The notes beneath the pieces were generated by a model. That model did no database searches. It had not been told where the DNA came from and was given only the letters and a program-made list of their open reading frames with translations. A stretch of 64,000 nt of DNA from Aeromonas rivuli (GTDB lineage Bacteria; Pseudomonadota; Gammaproteobacteria; Enterobacterales; Aeromonadaceae), in NCBI RefSeq assembly GCF_000820045.1, contig NZ_CDBJ01000027.1:62001-126000 (forward strand), given 5' to 3'. Positions within the stretch are counted from its first letter, which is position 1. Each line of letters starts with the position of its first letter. A program made the translations under genes and the position numbers. This document shows positions 27,463 through 35,761 of this stretch, piece by piece.

Positions 27463-28290
27463 TTAAGATTGCGGGTCGAACTGATACGTCACGGTTCCTT
27501 GGTCAGTGAACAATTGCACTTCTAACAAGTTGCAGCGCTTAGAGAAGGGGAGCGTGTGTGCCTGACCAAAGCCCAGGGGCATCGGTAGCTCGTGCGCAGG
27601 TAGCAAGGGGCAATTACCACGATTAAGGATGGCATTGCGCAGAGTGATATTGTTGCTGTGAGAGACGATTTCCAATTTCTTAAAATATTGCCTGGGAGCC
27701 CATTCCTGGAAGTACCAGCGGACGCTGAACGTGGCGGGAGAAATGGCAGCAGATAACTGTGTGGGGGCAGGCTCTGGGGCAGGAACCGATGCTGGCGCCG
27801 GTACCGGTGACTCAGTGGTGTCCTTGTCCCAGGCCAAACAGCCGAAGTCAGTACTCTGAGTGGCAGGCAGGACCGTGGCCGCCTCCAGGGTCGGCAGAGC
27901 GAGCTCCTGCCCATCTGCCGTCGCTATCGCAATGGTCTTGGCGCTGCGCATCTTGTCCCACAGAGAGAAGAAGTTATTCTCCCCGACCCGAGACTCGGTT
28001 TCATAAGGCTCATCAAAGCGCTGGCCATCAACGATGATGGCAAAGCCGGGCGAACCCGCATCGCCATATCCCTTGCCGCTGACCATTGCGGTCATGCTCA
28101 CTTTGCGGATGTCATTGCAGGCGATATAGAGCTGATTCTGCTCATCCACTACGGCGACATACTCGGTGGTGCCCTGACCCCAGCCTGAGCTCCAGCGCCC
28201 GGCTTCGCCATAAGCCATGGCAGGGGCTGTTGGCATCATGGCTCCGAATATCAGTGCACCCAACAGGCAATAAACGCGTCCCTTTTGCAT
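27463..28290 (-). CDS. Exported protein, 275 aa, paralogue of the 145-aa lipoprotein
   Basis: A signal peptide (VYCLLGALIFGAMMPTAPAMA) is followed by a domain of about 130 residues, a Pro/Ala linker (SPVPAPASVPAPEPAPTQL) and a second beta-rich domain of about 100 residues with two cysteines. The first domain shares an ordered set of motifs with the 28731-29168 protein: (I)VDGQRF, F..LW...RSAK.I, LPT...A..LPA and a late Cys. The two are paralogues flanking a membrane-protein gene, all on one strand. No family recognised; envelope location is inferred from the signal peptide. Confidence 0.75.
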   Translation of the reverse strand: MQKGRVYCLLGALIFGAMMPTAPAMAYGEAGRWSSGWGQGTTEYVAVVDEQNQLYIACNDIRKVSMTAMVSGKGYGDAGSPGFAIIVDGQRFDEPYETESRVGENNFFSLWDKMRSAKTIAIATADGQELALPTLEAATVLPATQSTDFGCLAWDKDTTESPVPAPASVPAPEPAPTQLSAAISPATFSVRWYFQEWAPRQYFKKLEIVSHSNNITLRNAILNRGNCPLLPAHELPMPLGFGQAHTLPFSKRCNLLEVQLFTDQGTVTYQFDPQS

Positions 28291-28304
28291 CTCTCTTCCC
28301 TCGC

Positions 28305-28625
28305 TTAGACCAGATAACCCAGCACATTCTTCATAAAACCCTGGAAGGCAATGAAACCACCCAGCGCGCCAATGGCTTGCGGTCCGGCCAGCCAGAACAA
28401 CTTCTGACCAAACAGGCTCTGTGAGCCGTCAACGACGATGATGTCGGGCTTGGCAAAGCGGCGAAACAGCTCGCCCAACATCATGCCGCCAGCGGTGAAC
28501 AAGGTGCCAAACACCAAGGTGCAGACATAGCCCCAAAACCCCAGGTGCGGGGCCTTGCCAGTCCAGATGAGATTGAGGGTGATGAGAAAGAACAGCGCGG
28601 CGGCAATAACAAGATAACGTTTCAT
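28305..28625 (-). CDS. Membrane protein, 106 aa
   Basis: Starts MKRYLVIAAALFFLITLNLI; GGAG lies seven bases before the ATG. At least two strong transmembrane segments (residues about 3-21 and 30-50) and a third hydrophobic stretch near the C-terminus. A soluble loop carries KPDIIVVDGSQSLFG. No family recognised. It lies between two genes for related exported proteins, suggesting a shared envelope function. Confidence 0.65.
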   Translation of the reverse strand: MKRYLVIAAALFFLITLNLIWTGKAPHLGFWGYVCTLVFGTLFTAGGMMLGELFRRFAKPDIIVVDGSQSLFGQKLFWLAGPQAIGALGGFIAFQGFMKNVLGYLV

Positions 28626-28730
28626 TAGATGCTCCATGTCGGTTGAAAAAGTAATCGGCTCCGCAACTGGCTTGCACTATCAGCTCAGTTGGCGAATCGG
28701 TATTAAAGGGGAATTCTGGCAAGATGAGGG

Positions 28731-29168
28731 TTATCGCTGCTGTCCATCACACTGGGTGACATCGGCGGGTAACATCTTGGCGAGATTTGAGGTTGGCAGT
28801 TCAAATGATTTTTGCGGGGTTGTGTCTGCGATGACCGTAATGCGCTTGGCGCTGCGCAATGTCTCCCACAGCGGCTGAAACTTGTCGATGTCTCCTTTAT
28901 CTCTAAGCTGAATGCTGAAGAAGTCATAGTCCTCGAAACGCTGGCCATCCATCACGATGGCAGTCAGGCGAACGGCACCATATTTATCAGAAAATGACAT
29001 GCTAATGCGCTGATTGGAGCAGACAATGCGAAAATCGGCCCGTTCGTTGACATCCACGTAATATCGCGTTTGATCCAAACTTCCATCAGTCTGTTGCCAG
29101 TGCGGTTGCACGGCGGCACAACTACTGCACAAGAATGTGGCAGCTAACAGTGTGATTGATGTTTTCAT
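28731..29168 (-). CDS. Lipoprotein-like exported protein, 145 aa
   Basis: The ATG at 29168 opens MKTSITLLAATFLCSSCAAV, a lipoprotein-type signal with LCSSC near the cleavage site, preceded by AAGGGAGATACC. The mature part parallels the N-terminal domain of the 27463-28290 protein (VMDGQRFEDYDFF, FQPLWETLRSAKRI, LPTSNLAKMLPA). No known family. Likely anchored in the envelope. Confidence 0.7.
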   Translation of the reverse strand: MKTSITLLAATFLCSSCAAVQPHWQQTDGSLDQTRYYVDVNERADFRIVCSNQRISMSFSDKYGAVRLTAIVMDGQRFEDYDFFSIQLRDKGDIDKFQPLWETLRSAKRITVIADTTPQKSFELPTSNLAKMLPADVTQCDGQQR

Positions 29169-29211
29169 GGTATCTCCCTTCAGAAATTGATTTTTATTAA
29201 CACGTTGGTCT

Positions 29212-29754
29212 TTATGTAGCTCTGATGATGCGTTGCACGCTGGAGAGGCTAATACCTGTCTGCCTGGCAATTTCGGCTTTGGCCAATCCTTTATCCAGTA
29301 GGATAAATACGTCATCCCGCTTTGCCATCGCCGTGGGTTTGCGGCCCTTATAGACCCCACGTTGCTTGGCTAACTCAATCCCCTCCGCTTGTCGCTCCAA
29401 CATTAACTCCCGCTCAAAGGTGGCAATGGCACCTATCATGGTCAGCATCAACTTGCCGGTTGGGGTTTGCGTATCGATACCCAGATTGACTATTTTCAGC
29501 GCGACCTGCTTGTGTTGCAGATACTCCGAGATTTCCAATAAGTGGCGCGTATTACGTGCCAGGCGATCTAACTTGGTGACCATTACCACATCACCTTCAC
29601 GCACAAAATCCAGCAACAAGGCAAGTTGGGGCCGATCATCCTTGGCGCCACTGATTTTCTCCTGATATATCTTGCTGCACTCGGCCAGCGCGTGAAGTTG
29701 GGTATCCAGGCTCTGTCCTACGGTGCTCACTCGTGCATAACCCACCAGTGCCAT
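29212..29754 (-). CDS. Serine recombinase, resolvase/invertase family
   Basis: 180 residues, the standard length of Tn3-resolvase/Hin-type enzymes. The catalytic region reads ALVGYARVSTVGQSLDTQL with the Ser nucleophile in RVST, then TKLDRLARNTRHLLE and the E-helix (TFERELMLERQAEG). A C-terminal helix-turn-helix (LAKAEIARQTGISLSSVQRI) binds DNA. The ATG at 29754 is chosen because it starts the family core. Target sites are unknown: a 44-bp palindrome lies 423 bp upstream, but its role is open. It may resolve dimers or cointegrates of the element. Confidence 0.88.
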   Translation of the reverse strand: MALVGYARVSTVGQSLDTQLHALAECSKIYQEKISGAKDDRPQLALLLDFVREGDVVMVTKLDRLARNTRHLLEISEYLQHKQVALKIVNLGIDTQTPTGKLMLTMIGAIATFERELMLERQAEGIELAKQRGVYKGRKPTAMAKRDDVFILLDKGLAKAEIARQTGISLSSVQRIIRAT

Positions 29755-30277
29755 GGTCTCCTCCTGGTCAATAGGGCAGGGTACAATGACGACACCAGCC
29801 AAAAGCCTCAAACCAACCCTATTGGCTTGAAAATGGTGCTTATTGCATGCGTGTCAAAAGGGCCTGAGCTATTGACTCAATACCAGTGCTCGATATGAAT
29901 TCTGGGAGGGGGCATAGTGCATTTAAAATACGAAGTCATCCTGCCATGTGGAAATGGGCGAGACCTTAACAAGGGGTGTGGCGGGTGATACTCGAGTCTG
30001 TACAGGTGTGTCATCTATCCTCCAGGTGAAATGAAAGCAAGCAATAACCTGCTAACTCATGGAGGTGATGTAGGTTTGAAGTTTATTTGATATGGATAAT
30101 CCTGAATCCAACTGTGGATATCTACAGGTACGTTTTCTCCCCCCCTTATGGTCAATTATGCGGTTGTTCTGGTTGCTACTTCTGCTACTTTCGCTACATG
30201 TAGCGAAAGTAGCAGAAGTATAGGGGCTTCAGGGGGAATTTTTACCGACTGCCCTCCCCCCTGCGATCCCTAACCTC
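29755..30277. other. Gap containing a long palindrome
   Basis: No gene in 523 bp. Its main content is the 44-bp perfect palindrome at 30177-30220. C-runs and G-runs near 30138-30145 and 30230-30235 flank it. Confidence 0.5.
30177..30220. repeat. 44-bp perfect palindrome with internal iterons
   Basis: Two 22-bp arms without loop or mismatch. Each arm contains GCTAC units spaced nine bases apart (at about 30175, 30184 and 30193, with the mirror images on the right). It lacks a T-run, so it is not an ordinary terminator. It could be a recombinase, replication or partition site, or a strong repressor operator. Confidence 0.7.
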
Positions 30278-31381
30278 TTAGAAGTGACGATTATTAGGTA
30301 TGTCTAAAACAAGACCATGTTCATTCATGTCATCATAATACGCTTTCCACTTCTCAATGGTGCCCGTTATTTCTTCTAACTTTTTCTTTATTTGGGATTT
30401 CTTGTTACTATCAAAATGCACTGGCACAGCGTCATTTATCGCCGTTAGCAGTTCTTTATCTTCCAAGTGAACCATCTCCCAGACAATTAATGCAATAATC
30501 GTATTCTCAATGCTATTGAACTGGGTGATATGTTTATTGTTCCGTACTGATTTTTCTATCAGTGGCCTTAACTTTTCAATCTCAGGGATCTCAGTGAAGT
30601 CACTGTGATCAGTGTGAAAATAGTTTCTGAATTTTTCAAAGTGATATGGATACTCGTCAAACGCATCCCGGATATCATCCTTGCTTGCATTAAAATGACA
30701 AGTTATAGCTAATGTCCCATTGGGTTGTAGCTCTTTAATGTCGGTATAACAATAGAAGACACCAGGCCTCAGCCTTTCTGGATAGAATAATAAAGAGTGA
30801 CACAGGTCAGTCTTACTGGACGCATTGTTAGGCGATGGAGAAATTGACACATCAATGGGAAGATTCTCCCATTTACTGTTGGGGTGCATCCCTTTTATTT
30901 TTGATAAATAGCGCAGCGCTTCTTCTATTTTTTTATGAAACTGCGCTGGCGAGGGGGCCTGTATTATATCGGCTGCACGTATCCAGTAAAGATGATAAAA
31001 GTCCCGCCTAATAAACTCAAACTCCATCGATACGATTGAGTCCTTATACATATCTCCGATAACACCATCTGCCCTTGTATGCTTTATGCTTTCATATGGC
31101 GTCAATAAGTAAGGGTTTAATATTCTGTCGTACGAGAAGTTAGACTGAAAACGGTCCCATACTTCAGAGGTAATATGCAAACTGTTTACGTCATCTTCGG
31201 TTAACTCTAATCGTTCCCATGCTTTTTTGAACCGGTCATTCAGCTGTTTTAATTGGGCTATTTTGTGTGGAACATATTTTCGCGCCACATTATAGATGAC
31301 ATAGAAATCCACAAATCGGTCCGCTACATGAGTCAGTAGGGTTTGATAGTTTTCTAATGTAACTCGTTGCTTTTTTGCCAT
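30278..31381 (-). CDS. Unknown protein, 367 aa, AT-rich gene
   Basis: No family recognised. The gene is far more AT-rich than the core, indicating recent transfer. The protein is soluble, begins MAKKQRVTLENYQTLLTHVA with a helical N-terminus, has many aromatic and charged residues, and ends with a lysine-rich helical stretch (KKSQIKKKLEEITGTIEKWK). AAGGAG stands six bases before the ATG. It sits between the alpA regulator (divergent) and the palindrome, inside an element carrying two predicted defence systems, so a role in conflict is possible but unsupported by motif. Confidence 0.7.
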   Translation of the reverse strand: MAKKQRVTLENYQTLLTHVADRFVDFYVIYNVARKYVPHKIAQLKQLNDRFKKAWERLELTEDDVNSLHITSEVWDRFQSNFSYDRILNPYLLTPYESIKHTRADGVIGDMYKDSIVSMEFEFIRRDFYHLYWIRAADIIQAPSPAQFHKKIEEALRYLSKIKGMHPNSKWENLPIDVSISPSPNNASSKTDLCHSLLFYPERLRPGVFYCYTDIKELQPNGTLAITCHFNASKDDIRDAFDEYPYHFEKFRNYFHTDHSDFTEIPEIEKLRPLIEKSVRNNKHITQFNSIENTIIALIVWEMVHLEDKELLTAINDAVPVHFDSNKKSQIKKKLEEITGTIEKWKAYYDDMNEHGLVLDIPNNRHF

Positions 31382-31600
31382 GATAGACTCCTTGAGATGG
31401 CGAATATATTAGCCCTCTATCGGCGCCCTTCTGCATCCCATGAGACATTTTTGGGATAATGCATTTTATGTTGTACATTCATTTTTTAATTCTAACTTTT
31501 TATGAAAAGTCAACATTAATCTACTTTTCCTAGTTCAATGTTCCTATCTTGGCTGACCCGCATCATCATCTTTACACCCAAAATGAAAGGAGATGTACAG

Positions 31601-31861
31601 ATGATGAGTTCCAATAAACCAGTGGCTACCCCAGTGATCACCAAGGCGGTGACCCGCGTCATCCGCATGCCGGAGCTTGTTCACCTCGTCGGCATGAGTC
31701 GGTCAAGCATTTATAACCGCTTGAACCCGAAGTCAAAGTTCTATGACCCGCAGTTTCCTCGGCCCGTGAAGTTGGGTTCTTCATCCGCCATCGGCTGGCT
31801 CCTCTCGTCTGTGCTTGAGTGGATCTACTCTCTGAGCCCAAGCCCTATCTCAGGGGAGTAA
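31601..31861 (+). CDS. AlpA-family regulator
   Basis: 86 residues; the AlpA winged helix-turn-helix is clear (RVIRMPELVHLVGMSRSSIY, RLNPKSKFYDPQFPRPVKLG, SAIGWLLSSVLEWI). AlpA of CP4-57 activates the integrase/excision genes, and P4 Vis is related. The ATG at 31601 has AAGGAG upstream. It is transcribed divergently from the AT-rich unknown gene and heads the DUF3987/HUH module. Confidence 0.88.
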   Translation: MMSSNKPVATPVITKAVTRVIRMPELVHLVGMSRSSIYNRLNPKSKFYDPQFPRPVKLGSSSAIGWLLSSVLEWIYSLSPSPISGE

Positions 31862-31866
31862 TCAAA

Positions 31867-33333
31867 ATGAACACAACACAACTCCCCCAGATTGCCGAAT
31901 TCCCAGTCCATCTGCTTGGTTGGGATCTCCAACAGGTGATTGAGGCTATCCACTATCAGACACAAGCGCCGATAGGCTTGATTGCCTCATCGGTAATAGG
32001 TGTGATGGCGCTGTCGTGCCAAGACCTGTTTGATGTTTCCCCCAAAGCTGGGCTGCGTCACCCAATATCGCTGTTTCAGATGGTGCTTGCCCAGAGTGGG
32101 GACCGTAAATCGACAGTGGACAAGCTGCTCATGAAACCCGCTCGTGAGCTTGAGAAGTCTCTGGAAGCAACATTTCAGTGTGATAGGCAGCAATACAACC
32201 TTGCAATGTCAGTGTGGAAGGTAGAGTGTCGAGCCTTGGAGAAGGCGCTGCAAAAAGCCATTTCTGGGGGCTGTGATAGCGCTGATGAGATTAGCGCCTT
32301 AGAAGAGTGTCATCGTACTAAGCCGGTCGCGCCCATTTGCAAACGCCTGTTTATCAACGATGCGACGACAGCTGCGGTGAAGAAGGCTCTCGGTATGGGA
32401 TGGCCCTCTTTGTGTCTGCTCTCAGATGAAGCGGGCGGTGTGTTGCAGGGCGAACTGCTGCGTGAGGGATCATTGCTTAACTCATTGTGGTCTGGCCAAT
32501 CTATCGTTGTCGATCGCGCGTCGAGTGACAGTTTTCGAGTTGAAGATGCCCGATTGGGCTGCATGCTGATGGTTCAGCCAGGCTTGTTTGAGGACTACTT
32601 GAAGGCTCGAGGTGCACAGGCTCGCCAGTCAGGCTTCCTTGCCCGTTACTTGCTTTGTAGTCCGCCATCAACCATCGGTTATCGGTATAGCCATCATGAT
32701 AGACAAGCACCTGCTCTGTCGATGCAAAACGCATTAGACTGGTTTCATCAACGCGTTCGGGATCGGTTAGAGCGCGCCATGGCGTGCAGAGAAAATCAAC
32801 AGGAGAGGGTTTGTCTTCAATTATCAGATGACGCGAGTATCCGCTGGCATGAGGAATATAACCTAATTGAGTCCCTAAGTGCGTCAGGGCAACCGCTTGA
32901 GGCGTTTCGCGACTATGCCTCGAAGCACATGGAGCAGGTCTCTCGGATAGCTGCGGTTTTTGCGGGTTTCTATGACTCGGAGGCTAAAGAAATACCTAAC
33001 AACATAATGCATGCTGCAATTGGTGTAGCGAATTGGTATTTAGACCACTTCATGGCGCTAATGAAGGCCAGCACAGTGACTGAAGAAGAGCTCAATGCTG
33101 ATCTGCTGGAAAAATGGCTTAATGAAAAAGAGACTTTCTGGCAAAATGGCTGGATCCCAAAAAATTATATTTTGAAGTATGGCCCTAATAAGTTGAGGGG
33201 CAGACGTGAGCTGAACGGTGCACTGGATGAGTTGGCGAACAGAGGGCGAATTGTGTTCAGCATGATTGGCCGCACTAAATATGTGAGACTGATAATAATA
33301 CGGCTATCGACCCCAAGTCAATTCGGGCGTTAA
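31867..33333 (+). CDS. DUF3987 (YfjI-type) protein
   Basis: 488 residues. A P-loop variant lies at about 75-83 (LAQSGDRKSTVDK), typical of DUF3987 proteins such as YfjI of CP4-57; helicase/primase-like roles in element replication have been proposed. The C-terminal part looks like a winged helix. The ATG at 31867 follows GGGGAG and lies five bases behind the alpA stop, so alpA and this gene are cotranscribed. Confidence 0.8.
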   Translation: MNTTQLPQIAEFPVHLLGWDLQQVIEAIHYQTQAPIGLIASSVIGVMALSCQDLFDVSPKAGLRHPISLFQMVLAQSGDRKSTVDKLLMKPARELEKSLEATFQCDRQQYNLAMSVWKVECRALEKALQKAISGGCDSADEISALEECHRTKPVAPICKRLFINDATTAAVKKALGMGWPSLCLLSDEAGGVLQGELLREGSLLNSLWSGQSIVVDRASSDSFRVEDARLGCMLMVQPGLFEDYLKARGAQARQSGFLARYLLCSPPSTIGYRYSHHDRQAPALSMQNALDWFHQRVRDRLERAMACRENQQERVCLQLSDDASIRWHEEYNLIESLSASGQPLEAFRDYASKHMEQVSRIAAVFAGFYDSEAKEIPNNIMHAAIGVANWYLDHFMALMKASTVTEEELNADLLEKWLNEKETFWQNGWIPKNYILKYGPNKLRGRRELNGALDELANRGRIVFSMIGRTKYVRLIIIRLSTPSQFGR

Positions 33334-33627
33334 CTTCAGAGTAAACTCGATTCCTTCAGCATGTTTATTTATTTCTTTTTAAGCGGTTGCCCCATCGGTT
33401 TTATTATGTTTGCAGCGCATTAATTGCTCTGTATATGTTATATACCACTATAGCGATCACCATATCAACCCGTTACCAAATGAATATCCATTTAAATATC
33501 CATGAATGCTAATAAATACTAATCAAATGGCAATAGACAACATTGTTTATAACTAACATGAAATGTTGGGTGATATTTAATGCTACTTAGCTGATATAGC
33601 AATGCCTATGTCATTACCACAGGGTAT

Positions 33628-34311
33628 ATGATGAAAGAAATGAAACCACAGGGCTATCAACTTAATACGGTTGAGGCTTATTGCCTACGTAAAAATGCAG
33701 AGGAGCGCTACGGTCTCATATCACCACGCTATCTAATGCGAAGTTTAGATGTCGTTTACTCCTCCCTTGCGAAGTTCTCCAGAGTCTGCGCCATACGCGT
33801 TGATCTGCGCTTTGCACAGGAAAGATGGGGAGGTGATCCCGACTTGCCTACCTGCTTTCAACGGACCGATCCCCAGGCGATCACTCGTTTCATTGAATCA
33901 CTGAAGAGCCAGTTACGGGGAGAGCATCAGCGCAAGGGACGACGTGGTGAACCAGCACTGTTTGAGTATGTGTGGGTACGAGAGCAGGACAGAGGCGATT
34001 ACCCGCACTACCACCTCGTCTTGTTGTTCAATAAAGACGAATATGCCTTCTTGGGTGATTACCGCGACCCAGATGCGAATAACATGGCGACACGGATCCA
34101 GAAGGCCTGGTGCAGCGCATTGGGCCTTCATTACCCAGACTATACAAACTTGGTTCACTTTCCCCAAAATGCGGTGTATGCAATGGATAGGCGTTCAGCT
34201 ACTGTGCATTCAGAGAGCTACCTCAATTTTTTAATGAGGATTGCCTACTTGGCAAAAAAACGCACGAAAGACATTGCCGATGGCTATCGACACTTCGGTT
34301 GTAGCCAGTGA
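33628..34311 (+). CDS. HUH-type replication protein, YfjJ/inovirus Gp2 family
   Basis: 227 residues. The motif YPHYHLVLLF puts an H-x-H metal site at 127-129, with a late Tyr/Lys-rich helix (YLAKKRTKD) that may supply the nucleophile. This is the layout of YagK/YfjJ C-terminal and inovirus Gp2 proteins, rolling-circle-type HUH endonucleases. With AlpA and DUF3987 it forms the replication/regulation module expected of a satellite-like element. Nicking activity is inferred. Confidence 0.75.
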   Translation: MMKEMKPQGYQLNTVEAYCLRKNAEERYGLISPRYLMRSLDVVYSSLAKFSRVCAIRVDLRFAQERWGGDPDLPTCFQRTDPQAITRFIESLKSQLRGEHQRKGRRGEPALFEYVWVREQDRGDYPHYHLVLLFNKDEYAFLGDYRDPDANNMATRIQKAWCSALGLHYPDYTNLVHFPQNAVYAMDRRSATVHSESYLNFLMRIAYLAKKRTKDIADGYRHFGCSQ

Positions 34312-34993
34312 TGTTGGGGGGATTGAGTGAAGAAAGATACAATGCTGAATGATACAAGAAGGATGATGAGGTCGAGCAGTAACCAATCCCAATGATTATG
34401 CTGCTGACGCCCAAGACAGCCCGTCTGTACAGATCTAGTTATCACCAGCACCGCCTTTCTCTGCCCCCTCTTACCCGATATTAACAGCCAGAACCACGGG
34501 CTCTATTTTTTCAGTGCGAACATGCCAGCACCGCCCCATGCGGACGAAGCATTGAAGCGTGAGCAAGAGAAGCTCAGACCCATCGTTGACGCCTTTGATT
34601 ACCTGTTCATCTCGCAATGTTTCATGAAACTCCAAGCTGAACCCGAGACTACCGAAGATACCAAGAGTCCCAGGCGCCCCAAAAACAGGATGATGAGGTC
34701 GTATCGTTTATAGGGAAGCACAGGGGCTATGGCTGAAGTGAATATGGTGGCCCCGACGCCCAGGGAGGAAGCCACGCAGATGGCCATCAGAAGGAGAAAA
34801 AATCAATATTTCAGCAGATCTCCTCAGTCAATTATGCTACTCAGTGCAATATATCGCTTCATTTACAGTGTCATTCCCTAACCACGCAACCAATTGCAAT
34901 GGCATGACCTGTTTGGCGCAATATTTTGCGCGACGGCGTGCCCTTGTGGTTGAATTGGACCATAATCAACTGATAATAAAGCAATTTTAATTA
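34312..34993. other. Degenerate gap between Rep and T6SS cluster
   Basis: No intact gene is convincing. The minus strand contains two decayed, related stretches ending in DLIILF/DLIILL (about 34350-34420 and 34670-34760). The right one has a 62-codon open frame with hydrophobic character but no RBS. Both share AGGATGATGAGGTCG on the plus strand. They may be relics of duplicated membrane (immunity-like) genes. An inverted repeat GCGCAA-TATT-TTGCGC lies at 34916-34931. Confidence 0.4.
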
Positions 34994-35009
34994 TGGCATG
35001 CACTGTGCC
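34994..35009 (+). promoter_or_regulatory. Sigma-54-type promoter of hcp
   Basis: TGGCATG-N4-GTGCC has GG and GC spaced by ten bases as in -24/-12 promoters, about 54 bp before the hcp start. Sigma-54 with VasH is the known route for hcp control in Vibrio and Aeromonas. One base of the -12 element is off-consensus. Confidence 0.5.
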
Positions 35010-35061
35010 TGTGGTCGGTGGAGAGTTATCTCATTAAACCAATCCAATCAGGAGCATTACC

Positions 35062-35580
35062 ATGCCAACACCGTGTTATATCAGCATTGAAGGTAAAACC
35101 CAGGGCAACATCACTGCCGGTGCCTTCACCTCCGATTCCGTCGGCAACATCTTCGTACAAGGTCACGAAGATGAGATGCTGGTACAAGAGTTCCAGCACG
35201 TCGTTACCGTGCCGACCGACCCGCAATCCGGTCAGCCTGCTGGCCAGCGTGTCCACAAGCCGTTCAAGTTCACCGTCGCCCTGAACAAAGCCGTACCGCT
35301 GATGTACAACTCCCTGGCCTCCGGCGAGATGCTGCCGACCGTGACTCTGAAGTGGTATCGCACTTCCGTGGAAGGCAAGCAGGAGCACTTCTTCTCTACC
35401 GTGCTGACCGACGCCACCATCGTCGACATCGACTGCCAGATGCCGCACTGCCAAGACCCGGCAAAATCCGACTTCACCCAGCTTATCCAGGTCTCCCTGG
35501 CCTACCGCAAAATCGACTGGGAGCACACCGTTGCCGGTACCTCTGGTGCTGACGACTGGCGTGCCCCCATCGAGGCCTAA
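35062..35580 (+). CDS. hcp: Hcp, T6SS tube protein
   Basis: 172 residues, the normal Hcp size. The N-terminus (PCYISIEGKTQGNITAGAFT) and the central VQEFQHVV and HKPFKFTVALNKAVP blocks are typical of the Hcp1 family. Hexameric rings stack into the inner tube of the type VI secretion apparatus and carry effectors. AGGAG precedes the ATG. It leads a five-gene auxiliary cluster; no sheath or baseplate genes are present here, so it must work with a main T6SS elsewhere. Confidence 0.95.
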   Translation: MPTPCYISIEGKTQGNITAGAFTSDSVGNIFVQGHEDEMLVQEFQHVVTVPTDPQSGQPAGQRVHKPFKFTVALNKAVPLMYNSLASGEMLPTVTLKWYRTSVEGKQEHFFSTVLTDATIVDIDCQMPHCQDPAKSDFTQLIQVSLAYRKIDWEHTVAGTSGADDWRAPIEA

Positions 35581-35661
35581 ACCTCGCTTGGGTTAGAGTA
35601 TGTTTTCCTTGCTCCATACCCTGGGGCACAACTGGATTTCTGCTTGAAATCTGTGCGTTTT

Positions 35662-35690
35662 CCCGACCTTCGGGTCGGGCTTTTGTGTTT
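35662..35690 (+). terminator. Terminator of hcp
   Basis: CCCGACC-TTC-GGGTCGGG followed by a T-rich tail. It separates abundant hcp transcription from vgrG. Confidence 0.8.
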
Positions 35691-35742
35691 TGTCATGGTG
35701 CTATGATGGCGCGGATGCCATGTGGCTAGGCACCATGACAAA
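35689..35742 (+). repeat. Nested inverted repeat before vgrG
   Basis: Outer arms TTTGTCATGGTGC and GCACCATGACAAA (13 bp, perfect) enclose an inner ATGGC/GCCAT stem. It ends 20 bp before the vgrG ATG, so it could fold in the leader or serve as an operator. Confidence 0.55.
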
Positions 35743-35761
35743 GCATAAAGGGATAATTTAA

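Noticed and set aside
31867..33333. P4-type alpha primase/helicase
   Set aside because: The protein has the SGDRKS P-loop and size of DUF3987/YfjI, not the zinc-TOPRIM-helicase layout of P4 alpha.
33334..33627. Iteron-type origin before the HUH gene
   Set aside because: AATATCCAT occurs twice and CTAATAAATACTAAT is repetitive, but the region is generally AT-rich and the signal is too weak to call.
34599..34787. 62-codon hydrophobic minus-strand frame
   Set aside because: T-rich region instead of an RBS and a decayed sister copy nearby; treated as relic, not gene.
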